Shown here piece by piece: positions 7,901-15,749 of a DNA stretch of 17,961 nt. Under the pieces are notes generated by a model. The model did no database searches. It was not told where the DNA came from and saw nothing but the letters and a program-made list of their open reading frames with translations. Positions within the stretch are counted from its first letter, which is position 1. Each line of letters begins with the position of its first letter. Source of the DNA: an uncultured Collinsella sp. (GTDB lineage Bacteria; Actinomycetota; Coriobacteriia; Coriobacteriales; Coriobacteriaceae); assembly GCA_902492185.1 (NCBI GenBank), contig CABUKY010000022.1:1-17961 (forward strand). The letters run 5' to 3'. The position numbers and the translations under genes were made by a program.

Positions 7901-8545
7901 GATGGTCTGCCCCGTTGAGCTCACCATGCGACGGATGCGGTCGATCTCGTCGCCAAAGAACTCAATGCGCACGGGCGCTTTTTCCTGCGCGGGAAACACC
8001 TCGACGGTGTCGCCGTGCACGCGGAACAGACCGGGCGCGTCGGCGGCGCCGGCATTGGTGTAGCCCATGCCCACCAGGCGCTGCGGCACCTCATCAAAAG
8101 GAATCTCCTCGCCCACCGCAAAGGTCGTGGACTCCCAATAGCGGCTCTCGACCGGCGGCACGCAGCGCAGCAGCGCGCGGGCCGAGGCAACCATGATGCA
8201 GTTGTCCCCGCGCACGATGCGCCCCAGAGCCTCGCAGCGCTGCGCCACCACGGCATCGTCGGGCGCCTGCTCGCGCCACGGATAGTCCTTGCGCTCGGGA
8301 AAACGGCACACGTGCGCCAGGCCCACGTAGGCGGCAAGGCTGCGCGCGGCGCGATCGGCCGCATCCTCGCCACTCACAATGTAGACCGTCGGGCGCGGAC
8401 GGCGCGCAAACTGAGCGGCCGCCATAAGCGTGCGGCCCGACTGCGACACAGCCAGCGTCACGTCCTCGCCGGCATCGAGTCCCGCCTCGACGGTCTGCAA
8501 GGCCTCGGCAGTGTAGAGCTGCGCGGCTATACGGTGAATGAGCAT
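4913..8545 (-). CDS. mfd: Transcription-repair coupling factor Mfd, 1210 aa
   Basis: Mfd removes RNA polymerase stalled at DNA lesions and recruits UvrA. The N-terminal part (about 1-420) is the UvrB-like region (FPERKDYPWREQAPD, FPAQEKAPVRIEFFGDEIDRI). The RNA-polymerase interaction domain is at about 530-595 (FKPGDYVVHATHGIALF, KLYVPLEQVDRI). The SF2 translocase has Walker A LLCGDVGFGKTE (about 680-691), DEEQ box IIDEEQRFGV (784-787), motif III LTLSATPIPRTMQMA, and motif VI QLKGRVGRS. A C-terminal domain follows. The start at 8545 has GGAGGAAC just upstream; a TTG nine codons earlier would put that site inside the gene. An Ala/Arg-rich stretch of about 55 residues (near 434-490) seems extra compared with E. 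coli Mfd (1148 aa). Upstream is the nth terminator. Confidence 0.97.
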   Translation of the reverse strand: MLIHRIAAQLYTAEALQTVEAGLDAGEDVTLAVSQSGRTLMAAAQFARRPRPTVYIVSGEDAADRAARSLAAYVGLAHVCRFPERKDYPWREQAPDDAVVAQRCEALGRIVRGDNCIMVASARALLRCVPPVESRYWESTTFAVGEEIPFDEVPQRLVGMGYTNAGAADAPGLFRVHGDTVEVFPAQEKAPVRIEFFGDEIDRIRRMVSSTGQTIGNEDSIEIFPCRELALTDEAVHNMHVALYRASQDDSKLAALLEMVDARIVTPELDRFLPVMYGQTVSPLAHVSGKALVVLSEPRSLFDDCLRAYEDIEARAGEAGVDRLDGLYVRAQQLDFGAQQRLNYVSLIRAGGAVTAELKIEQPAIAGSDNRFMTRIQEVVGKRYACVFAIPDRGARESMELTFGDEGITFEESLTAAPENAGVIGERVRVAAADSADRAARQDAHAAIRERKADALNARSLEAGAAQAAAGAAVPTISRGRVTFVDAALPQGVVVPDANLAVFSIADLNARMDANRARSRRKVDITQITFPFKPGDYVVHATHGIALFSEIARQEVGGKERDYFLLEYADGDKLYVPLEQVDRITRYVGPDGDKPRLTRLNTADWTRAANKARKNAKKLAFDLVDLYTRRSSITGIACPPDTPEQIEMEQSFPYDETRDQLEAIADIKADMEAPKPMDRLLCGDVGFGKTEVALRAAFKCVDSGRQVMVLCPTTILAQQHYETFFERFAPFGLEVEVLSRFRTPAQQKRALKAFAEGTIDVLIGTHRLLSADVNPKNLGLVIIDEEQRFGVQHKEQLKNLREQIDVLTLSATPIPRTMQMATSGVRDMSLITTPPTGRRPVIVHVGEYDPDVVSAAIRLEVGRGGQVYYVSNRVKTIDDAVARVHEAAPEARVGVAHGKMSPREVEDVMIEFATKKIDVLIATTIVESGIDNATANTLIIEDSQRLGLAQLYQLKGRVGRSATQAYAYFMFPGELPLTEEATARLTALSEFQDLGSGMRIAMRDLEIRGAGSLMGAEQHGNLSSVGFDLFTQMLGQAVAEARGDDDAGVEAASVGINLPADYFLSEEYLPAVDQRVLVYRKLAAAEDLESIDEVQEETEAAHGELPLAGLNLFNRARIRIRGERLGLESVTLSGGRITFLGVDVPKKVAFELKTRYGAVNFPKSRKLSVPYKAGAGAGSGLGRGLDANDGTGPVAAALMLLQQLGASDDD

Positions 8546-8570
8546 GCTGTTCCTCCGGCATCGCAACGCC

Positions 8571-8598
8571 AAAAGCCCGCCGGGGCAAGCTCGGCGGG
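8571..8598 (-). terminator. Intrinsic terminator after nth
   Basis: CCCGCCG (8576-8582) and CGGCGGG (8592-8598) form a 7-bp GC stem with a 9-base loop. On the minus strand it is followed by CTTTTGG, with the T run at plus 8571-8574. It ends transcription from nth and lies only about 25 bases before the mfd start codon, beside its ribosome site. The mfd transcript therefore either includes it in the leader or starts within it. Confidence 0.68.
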
Positions 8599-8702
8599 TC
8601 GTACGTCAAATACATTGTCTGTCATGGTAGCGCATGGAGAGGACTCCGACTCAAGGGCAAACCCAGCCCCGCAAAAAACGCCAGACGAAGATGTGTTCCG
8701 CC

Positions 8703-9368
8703 CTACCCCGCTACGCGCACGCTGGGGCACAAATCTGCCAGCGGACACTCGTCACACTTGGGTTTGCGGGCGTCGCAGATCTCACGACCGAAGGTGATCC
8801 ACTGATGGTTGACCGACTCCCAATACTCGTGCGGCAAAATCTTGAGCAGATCCTGCTCGGTCTTGAGCGGCTCCTTGGCATGCGTCTTGGGACTCAGCAT
8901 CAGGCGGTGCGCAATGCGGTTGACATGCGTGTCCACCGCAATGCCCTCCACGATGCCATACCCCACGTTGAGCACGATGTTCGCCGTCTTGCGTCCCACG
9001 CCCGGCAGCTTCACGAGTTCCTTCATGTCGGCCGGCACCTCGCCGCCATAGTCGGCGACGATCATCTGCGCGGCCTCGACGGCATGCTTGGCTTTGCTCT
9101 TGTAGAAGCCGAGTGACTTGATGGTGCCCGCCACGTCAGCCACGCTCGCCCCGGCCATGGCCTCGGGCGTGGGCCACTGGGCAAACAGCTTCGGCGTCAC
9201 CTTGTTGACCTGCGCGTCGGTCGTTTGCGCCGAGAGCAGCACCGCGATCAGCAGGCGGAAGGGATTCTCGTGGTCCAAAAAGCACTCGACCGGGCCATAG
9301 CGACGGTTGAGGCGCTCACACACCTCAACGGCGCGCTCGCGTTTGGCGGCATTGGTCTCGCGTGGCAT
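8703..9368 (-). CDS. nth: Endonuclease III (DNA glycosylase/AP lyase), 221 aa
   Basis: This is a base-excision repair enzyme for oxidised pyrimidines. The helix-hairpin-helix LPGVGRKTANIVLN carries the catalytic Lys127, and IAVDTHVNRI carries the catalytic Asp146. A complete [4Fe-4S] ligand set follows in CDARKPKCDECPLADLC (Cys198, 205, 208 and 214; spacing 6-2-5). The N-terminal SAQTTDAQVNK segment is also typical. The start at 9368 has GAGGAG six bases upstream; the frame extends eight codons further without a better site. Length is normal. It lies between the ABC exporter gene (63 bp upstream) and mfd. Confidence 0.96.
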   Translation of the reverse strand: MPRETNAAKRERAVEVCERLNRRYGPVECFLDHENPFRLLIAVLLSAQTTDAQVNKVTPKLFAQWPTPEAMAGASVADVAGTIKSLGFYKSKAKHAVEAAQMIVADYGGEVPADMKELVKLPGVGRKTANIVLNVGYGIVEGIAVDTHVNRIAHRLMLSPKTHAKEPLKTEQDLLKILPHEYWESVNHQWITFGREICDARKPKCDECPLADLCPSVRVAG

Positions 9369-9402
9369 AACGACTCCTCGGCTCAACGGCACAATAAACT
9401 TA

Positions 9403-9419
9403 TGGGCACAATTGTCCCA
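9403..9419. promoter_or_regulatory. Short palindrome in the ABC transporter-nth gap
   Basis: TGGGCACAATTGTCCCA is a near-perfect 17-base palindrome (core ACAATTGT) in the gap between the ABC transporter stop (9432) and the nth start (9368). It could be a protein-binding site for nth expression. No convincing promoter is visible next to it. Confidence 0.25.
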
Positions 9420-9431
9420 CGTCCGAGACGC

Positions 9432-11234
<1,803 letters not shown>

Positions 11235-11309
11235 GGGCTTCCTTTCGCGTCTGATAGGGCGAGACGCCATTGTTGCACATTGGAGCACGCTTCAGACAAG
11301 TGCGATACG

Positions 11310-11350
11310 AAAAGCGGTGGGGCGCCCGCGTTTGCGCCGGTGCCCCACCG
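11310..11350 (-). terminator. Intrinsic terminator after rmuC
   Basis: CGGTGGGGC (11315-11323) and GCCCCACCG (11342-11350) form a perfect 9-bp stem. On the minus strand it is followed by CTTTTCG. It starts 11 bases after the rmuC stop at 11362. Confidence 0.82.
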
Positions 11351-11361
11351 TCTTGTTACAA

Positions 11362-12717
11362 TTAGTCCTCGTCTTCTTGGTCTGCGGGAAGGTCCGCGGG
11401 CGTGAGTCCCAAGATCTCATCGGCTTGGTCGGCATCTTCCAGCGCGTCGATGTCCTTGAGCTTGCGCTCCATGACGTTGGTGCGCGTGGTGATGATGCCC
11501 TCGACCGTTTTGCCCGCGGTCTCGATCTGCTGCTGGGCGCGGCGCAGCGCCTTTTGATAGCGCGGCAGCTCGGCCTTGACGGCGGAGAGCACGCGCAGTA
11601 CATCGTCGGTGCGTTTTTGCAACTTAAACGTCTGATAGCTCATCTGCAGACTGTTGAGGATGGCCGCCATGGTGCTGGGACCGGCAACGTTGACGTGATA
11701 GTCGCGGCCCAGGGTCTCGATAAGCCCGGGGCGGCTGACGACCTCGGCGTACAGTCCCTCAAACGGAACGAACATAATGCCAAAGTTAGTCGTTGCCGGC
11801 ACACTCAGGTACTTTTCGCAGATGTCCTTGGCCTCGCGCTTCACCATCATATCGAGCGTCTTGCGTGCCGCGGCAACGGTCTCCGCATCGCCCGACTCCT
11901 GGGCGTCGAGCAGATGCTCGTACGCGTCGCCCGGAAACTTAGAGTCGATCGGCAGCAGCACGGGATCGCCCTCGTCTACCGGCAGCTTGACGGCAAACTC
12001 AACGCGCTCCGAGGCGCCGGGCTTGGTGGCGACGTTTTCCAGATACTGGTCGGGCGTAAGGATGTCCGCCAGAATTGCACCCAGCTGCACCTCGCCCAAA
12101 ATGCCGCGCGCCTTCACGTTGCCCAGCACGCGCTTAAGGTCGCCCACGCCAGTGGCGATGGACTGCATGTCGCCCAGGCCCTTGTACACGGCCTCGAGCT
12201 GGTCGCTCACCTGCTTAAACGATGCCGACAGGCGATCGTTGAGCGTGCGGGAGAGCTTCTCGTCCACCGTTGCGCGCATCTGATCGAGTTGCACGTTGTT
12301 GTCTTTGCGGATAGCACCCAGCTGGGCATCGACCGTCTCGCGCACCTTGTCCAGGCGGTGCTCGATGCCCTCGCGGTTGGCACCGAGCTGTTGGGCCGTC
12401 TCGCGGCGCAGGTCATCCATCCGGTCACCAGCTTGCGAAAACTCACGTGCGATGGTCAGGTAACGTTGCTGCTCCACGGCCGCATCTGTCGTCTGCTGCT
12501 GCGCGATGGCATTGGCCGTGCGGCGAGTTTCGGCCAGCGCGACGTTCAGGGCATCGAGCGCGTTGTTGGCCTGCTCGAGTGCTGCCAGCGTTTCCGCGCT
12601 ACTGTCGCCACGCTCCCGCAACTCGGCACGCAGGCTCTTGAGCTGGAGGGCGCAAGCCACAGCAATCCCCACCGCCACCAAGGCGATCACAACAAGCACA
12701 ATATCAATAGCAGACAT
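11362..12717 (-). CDS. rmuC: DNA recombination protein RmuC homologue, 451 aa
   Basis: The protein has one N-terminal membrane anchor (about residues 3-24), then a long charged coiled-coil (about 25-185) and an RmuC domain (about 195-420). The domain contains ARGILGEVQLGAIL, LPIDSKFPGDAY (about 255-266, the conserved D-x-K core of the nuclease-like fold), and VAGPSTMAAILNSLQMSYQTF. RmuC proteins limit inversions at short inverted repeats, apparently as restriction-like nucleases; this is known from E. coli and not shown here. The start at 12717 has GGCGGAG upstream. The HTH-protein gene ends 51 bp upstream without a visible terminator, so some readthrough into rmuC is possible. Confidence 0.93.
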   Translation of the reverse strand: MSAIDIVLVVIALVAVGIAVACALQLKSLRAELRERGDSSAETLAALEQANNALDALNVALAETRRTANAIAQQQTTDAAVEQQRYLTIAREFSQAGDRMDDLRRETAQQLGANREGIEHRLDKVRETVDAQLGAIRKDNNVQLDQMRATVDEKLSRTLNDRLSASFKQVSDQLEAVYKGLGDMQSIATGVGDLKRVLGNVKARGILGEVQLGAILADILTPDQYLENVATKPGASERVEFAVKLPVDEGDPVLLPIDSKFPGDAYEHLLDAQESGDAETVAAARKTLDMMVKREAKDICEKYLSVPATTNFGIMFVPFEGLYAEVVSRPGLIETLGRDYHVNVAGPSTMAAILNSLQMSYQTFKLQKRTDDVLRVLSAVKAELPRYQKALRRAQQQIETAGKTVEGIITTRTNVMERKLKDIDALEDADQADEILGLTPADLPADQEDED

Positions 12718-12768
12718 AAACTCCGCCCAACAAACCCAATCGAGCACCAATCAAAACCGCGATCAATC

Positions 12769-13332
12769 TTACCCCGCCACACACACCGGGCGCCCGGCCC
12801 CTTCTTGGGCGCCCCTCTCCTCCGCATATTCCATAATGCGGCGCGCCGTTTTCCTGCTCACCTTTGAGTCATCGCCGGCCAAGTATGCGTATACGTTTCC
12901 TTTATTCAGGCGCAGAGCACGGCAGAGGCCATAGCGCGTTACACCCGATTCCTCCAATGCTTCCAGCGTTTTCTTTCTCATCAGGGCGTTCACCCTTCTA
13001 TCGGCCGCCGGCTTTTCCTTCACCGCTCTATACGCACGCCAAACGTTGGCATAACGATTAGGGAGCTCACTTTTGGCGCATAGAGACGCCATGCTACCCG
13101 CTTGGCCGTACAAGGATAAAACGTCTCGGTAATCCTGCTCCATCCACGAGCCCTCGGATAAGTCAAGAACGTATTCGGCTTTTCCTTGCGCCAAAGCGAG
13201 CAAAAACAGAGGCTCCGCCACGCGCGGCGCATCCGCCGTCGCCTGCTCAACCAATTTTCTAAAACTCAGCGACTGCTGTCCGGATAGCTCTCGGCAATAG
13301 CCTTTTAAGAATCCCTCAAAGGTCAGATTCAA
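12769..13332 (-). CDS. HTH-containing partner protein of the nucleotidyltransferase module, 187 aa
   Basis: I do not recognise the family. The start is taken as TTG at 13332, because AAAGGAGGTG stands five bases upstream and the codon overlaps the upstream stop as TTGA. A longer reading would run back through the nucleotidyltransferase gene. The N-terminal part (about 1-110) is helical, with no known motif. The C-terminal part (about 119-170) reads as a small helix-turn-helix: LEALEESGVTRYGLCRALRL, then NKGNVYAYLAGDDSKVSRKT, as in XRE-like DNA-binding proteins. The tight overlap means translational coupling with the nucleotidyltransferase, as in toxin-antitoxin pairs. By analogy it would be the antitoxin or repressor, although AbiEi-type antitoxins carry their HTH at the N-terminus and are encoded upstream. 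Confidence 0.72.
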   Translation of the reverse strand: MNLTFEGFLKGYCRELSGQQSLSFRKLVEQATADAPRVAEPLFLLALAQGKAEYVLDLSEGSWMEQDYRDVLSLYGQAGSMASLCAKSELPNRYANVWRAYRAVKEKPAADRRVNALMRKKTLEALEESGVTRYGLCRALRLNKGNVYAYLAGDDSKVSRKTARRIMEYAEERGAQEGAGRPVCVAG

Positions 13333-13859
13333 CCGAGCACCTCCTTTTTGTATTGCCTGTATGCACAGACCATCTCTTGATAACTTCGCTCCGAAGGCGA
13401 CGACGCCAGTGCTTCTCCCTCGTCGAATATAAGCCGTTCGAGCAGCCCCCAATCAAGTCGGTCGACGAATGCCTGGCTATGAAGATCGATAATGTCGTTC
13501 GGACGGTAGGCATAGAGCTTCATTACCGCCAGGTCCTCCAAGGATGGCGTAAAGTACCTGATAAAACGCGCCCCAATATCCAAGGGAATCAAACGATCTT
13601 CGTAATTGAATGGCATCTGATTACAATATGTCACCGCCATACCATTCACCTCGGGGTATCGAGCTATGATCTCGCGGAGGCACCTGTCTGCCTCAAACAC
13701 ATCAATGTCATGTGTAACCGACCGATTCGTCACATCGTTTAGCATGAAGGCGCTTCCTCCCACCAATACAACGCTCGGCTTATCGTCTCTTGGACCTATT
13801 TCCAGCTCCGCCTCTTCGTCAATGCCCAAAAGAGTCTGCTCTAAATCCTGCTTATACAT
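13329..13859 (-). CDS. AbiEii/DUF6036-like nucleotidyltransferase, 176 aa
   Basis: The nucleotidyltransferase core is visible: VVLVGGSAFML (Gly34-Gly35-Ser36), followed by THDIDVFEAD with the Asp51-x-Asp53 metal pair. Near 105-127, SLEDLAVMKLYAYRPNDIID matches the conserved ED-L-x-x-K-L...R-x-x-D-x-x-D segment of AbiEii-like enzymes. AbiEii toxins of type IV toxin-antitoxin systems modify tRNA or other targets with nucleotides; whether this one is toxic is unknown. The ATG at 13859 has AGGA upstream. Several stretches of the gene are clearly poorer in G+C than the neighbouring genes (hand counts of 60-base lines between 42 and 57 percent, against about 63 percent in rmuC), which suggests acquisition by transfer. 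The partner gene overlaps its stop by four bases. Confidence 0.75.
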   Translation of the reverse strand: MYKQDLEQTLLGIDEEAELEIGPRDDKPSVVLVGGSAFMLNDVTNRSVTHDIDVFEADRCLREIIARYPEVNGMAVTYCNQMPFNYEDRLIPLDIGARFIRYFTPSLEDLAVMKLYAYRPNDIIDLHSQAFVDRLDWGLLERLIFDEGEALASSPSERSYQEMVCAYRQYKKEVLG

Positions 13860-13982
13860 AGCAAATCCTATTATTATTCATCATCAATAATACTATTCAG
13901 TCGCATGACAGGACCCACAGGATGCGAGGATTCTACTCATGGCGATAATCCCTACACCCTAGAAGTCCTAATGTGACAAACG
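13860..13982. other. AT-rich spacer upstream of the nucleotidyltransferase module
   Basis: These 123 bases hold the likely promoter of the two-gene module. ATTATT and AATAAT form a short inverted repeat (about 13870-13892), and CGCAT/ATGCG arms (about 13903-13927) enclose two copies of ACAGGA. Such repeats could be sites for autoregulation by the HTH partner. No clear -35/-10 pair is assigned, and no terminator is seen for the preceding gene. Confidence 0.35.
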
Positions 13983-14405
13983 CTAACTCTCCCAGCCGGA
14001 GCGGATGGTTGTTATGACATCGCCTAGGCGCTGGCCGAGGGCTGACAGATGTTGGAGCACTTCGCCGGGCGAAGCACCGTTGAGGATGCAGGTGAGGGCA
14101 TACGAGACCAAGAAAATCGCCGCAAGTCCTAGCGGAATGAGCACGATCATCGCCAATGTGCGCAGGCGCTGGCCCACGCGGCGACGACGCGTGCGGCGTT
14201 TGTCGAACGCAAGCTCCTGCGCATATGAATCTTGTTGTACGGAATAGGCCTCTGGTGCCGATTCGCCCGCAGGCGTAACCGCAGGCGTGGCATTTTGCGC
14301 AGGGGACTGGGCGGCCACCCCTTGCATTTGCATCTCCATGAGTCGTTGCTGCTGACGCAGCATGCGCTCAGCTTGTTGCTGCGGAGTCTCAAGAAACAGA
14401 TCCAT
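13983..14405 (-). CDS. Small single-pass membrane protein of unknown function, 140 aa
   Basis: Not recognised. The N-terminus (1-30) is Gln/Met-rich and likely helical (TPQQQAERMLRQQQRLMEMQ). A Pro/Ala-rich linker follows (31-60), then a strongly basic cluster at 69-82 (KRRTRRRRVGQRLR), a single membrane segment at about 83-107, and a short C-terminal amphipathic tail (110-140). The basic cluster before the membrane segment predicts the N-terminus inside. The ATG at 14405 is chosen because GGAGG lies just upstream; a TTG four codons earlier overlaps that site. Base composition matches the host genes. Confidence 0.68.
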   Translation of the reverse strand: MDLFLETPQQQAERMLRQQQRLMEMQMQGVAAQSPAQNATPAVTPAGESAPEAYSVQQDSYAQELAFDKRRTRRRRVGQRLRTLAMIVLIPLGLAAIFLVSYALTCILNGASPGEVLQHLSALGQRLGDVITTIRSGWES

Positions 14406-14662
14406 GCTGGCCTCCAAAATCGGAGCATTCGATGCTTACGACCAGCATCCCGCACCGCCATGACCGCGACAACGCAATTGCCGGGAATAGCCACAAAGTT
14501 TCTTTTGCTCGAAAGCTGTCGAAAAGCTCAACAACTCCCCTACCAGCACTTTCTCTGAGCTTTTTTCGCCAGCAATCTTTTGGCCTTCCACCCTTACGCC
14601 AACTGACCAAAATCTAACCAAAAGCTTGACGAAAATTGTGAAGACAGGGACCCCACACAAAA
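14406..14662. other. Gene-free leader region upstream of the small membrane protein
   Basis: About 257 bases without a supported gene. AAAAGCTCA (near 14532) and TGAGCTTTT (near 14557) form 9-bp arms about 30 bases apart, followed on plus by a T run; no plus-strand transcript is known to need it. A small AGCAT/ATGCT hairpin lies near 14426-14438. The region should hold the promoter of the 13983-14405 gene, because the terminator at 14663-14687 blocks transcription from upstream. No promoter could be named with confidence. Confidence 0.4.
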
Positions 14663-14687
14663 TGCGCCGCCCCAAAGGGGCGGCGCA
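14657..14687 (-). terminator. Intrinsic terminator at the end of structured element copy 1
   Basis: TGCGCCGCCCC (14663-14673) and GGGGCGGCGCA (14677-14687) form a perfect 11-bp stem with a 3-base loop, followed on the minus strand by TTTTGTG. It ends transcripts of the 14839-15471 gene, about 150 bases after its stop codon. Confidence 0.88.
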
Positions 14688-14821
14688 CATACTTATTATC
14701 AGCTTTTCTGTAACGAGCATGCGACGACTCAACGCCGGAGCGCAGGGCGGGGAAACCTTTGCCTCGCGCGACCCTGCGAAGCCGTGAGCGAGAGGGAAAG
14801 GTTTCCCCGCCCTGCGCTCCG
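14663..14821 (-). repeat. Structured 3' element, copy 1
   Basis: This is one of two related elements in the window (the other at 15563-15723), in the same orientation and each just 3' of a minus-strand gene. Parts read on the minus strand are a perfect 25-bp stem (14797-14821 with 14736-14760), an apical block (14767-14792), a conserved single-stranded tail (within 14691-14735) and the terminator (14663-14687). The block 14691-14751 matches 15591-15651 at 58 of 61 positions, and 14767-14792 is identical to 15674-15699. The stem sequence differs between copies but still pairs. It may be a structured RNA, a stabilising 3' UTR or a mobile palindromic repeat. Confidence 0.78.
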
Positions 14822-14838
14822 TGGTCGGTGAGGACAGA

Positions 14839-15471
14839 CTACATGCCCGCGAGACCACGGGCGGCGGTGGCGCATATAAACGCCAAGGCTAGAATCACGA
14901 GCGAGCCCGCGATGTCTGCCAGCACGCCCATTGCACGGCGCTCAAACAACCAGCTCTCAAAGTGCGGGGCAACGTTGCGCCAAACACGCCACAGCAAGAT
15001 GCCCATACCGATGACACCCGGGATATTGAGCAGTAGGATCTCGGAGCACAAAAGACCGATCAGGTTGCCGGCGACAAAACCAGCGTCGCCCTCGCAGTAT
15101 TTGCGGTAGACCATATACAGCATGTACGCCACAAACGGCTGCAGGCACGCAGAGATAAACGTAACTACTATCGAGGGCTCCTGCGAAAAGACCTCGGTGA
15201 GTTTATCGACACTCGTAGCGTCCTTCGAAGCCAAGAATAAACCGATAACCACAAGGGGCACCACGCCCAAAATTACCTCGACCAGAGTAAACAACTTGGC
15301 AGTCAAATCCTCACTAGCCGAATTCAAATGAGGCGCCCACTCAGGACGAGCATGCGCGCCGACCTTCTTGTCCTTCTCGGCACGATCGGCCTTTTTGCCC
15401 TCAGCAACCCGACGACCAGGATCCTTGCGAGTTCCCGCCGCAGCAACCCGAGCCCGAGACTTCTTACCCAT
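14839..15471 (-). CDS. Multi-pass membrane protein of unknown function, 210 aa
   Basis: Not recognised. The first 45 residues are highly basic (Lys/Arg) with no hydrophobic signal. Hydrophobic segments follow at about 60-81, 102-121, 132-162 (probably one long or two short segments) and 183-203. VVPLVVIGLFLAS and IGLLCSEILLLNIPGVIGMG are typical inner-membrane stretches. No enzyme motif was found. The ATG at 15471 has GAGGTG six bases upstream. The gene stands alone: a terminator with structured element copy 2 precedes it and copy 1 follows it. It ends 18 bases before the long hairpin of copy 1. Confidence 0.72.
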   Translation of the reverse strand: MGKKSRARVAAAGTRKDPGRRVAEGKKADRAEKDKKVGAHARPEWAPHLNSASEDLTAKLFTLVEVILGVVPLVVIGLFLASKDATSVDKLTEVFSQEPSIVVTFISACLQPFVAYMLYMVYRKYCEGDAGFVAGNLIGLLCSEILLLNIPGVIGMGILLWRVWRNVAPHFESWLFERRAMGVLADIAGSLVILALAFICATAARGLAGM

Positions 15472-15557
15472 AACCAACACCTCACAAGAGGAAACGAATA
15501 GCCAACGCTACCCAGTGTACCCTCTAAGCAACGTCACCGCCCCAACCGGCCCCCACA

Positions 15558-15586
15558 AAAACGTGCCGCCCCATAAGGGGCGGCAC
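15558..15586 (-). terminator. Intrinsic terminator at the end of structured element copy 2
   Basis: GTGCCGCCCC (15563-15572) and GGGGCGGCAC (15577-15586) form a perfect 10-bp stem with a 4-base loop. On the minus strand it is followed by GTTTTTG (five T). Compared with copy 1, one C-G pair of the stem has become T-A on both arms. It terminates rubrerythrin transcripts about 165 bases after the stop codon. Confidence 0.9.
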
Positions 15587-15723
15587 ACAAACTTCTTATC
15601 AGCTTTTCTGTAACGAGCACGCGACGACCCAACGCCGGAGCGCAGGGCGGGAGGCCGGATCGCCTTCCCTCAACGCGACCCTGCGAAGCCGTGAGCGAGG
15701 AGGGAAGGTAGTCCGGCCCTCCC
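15563..15723 (-). repeat. Structured 3' element, copy 2
   Basis: This is the second copy of the element described at 14663-14821, located 3' of rubrerythrin. The stem here is 15649-15659 with 15712-15723 (11 bp and one bulged base), a 3x3 internal loop, then 15663-15671 with 15700-15708 (9 bp). Its stem bases differ from copy 1, yet pairing is kept. The apical block (15674-15699) and the tail (15591-15651) are nearly unchanged. The outer part of the stem that is perfect in copy 1 is only partly kept here. Confidence 0.75.
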
Positions 15724-15749
15724 GGCCCAGCTCACGCTAGCACCACGCG

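Noticed and set aside
5855..7918. 687-codon plus-strand open frame inside mfd
   Set aside because: It lies fully antisense to mfd, whose motifs are complete. Its translation is His/Leu/Ala/Arg-rich without any domain, as expected for a GC-rich shadow frame.
13333..13452. Extended N-terminus of the HTH partner protein
   Set aside because: It would overlap the nucleotidyltransferase gene by about 120 bases. The TTG with a strong site at the TTGA overlap explains the start better.
14432..14617. Small plus-strand open frame (61 codons) with GGAG upstream
   Set aside because: The ribosome site is short and partly inside the small membrane protein's leader. No conserved feature; kept only as a remote possibility.
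14691..14821. Structured element as a CRISPR array or insertion-sequence remnant
   Set aside because: There are only two copies, about 900 bases apart, with genes between them. There is no spacer series, transposase or target-site duplication.
14436..14858. 140-codon minus-strand open frame over structured element copy 1
   Set aside because: It runs through the element's hairpin and the terminator, lacks a ribosome site, and its sequence has no protein-like pattern.
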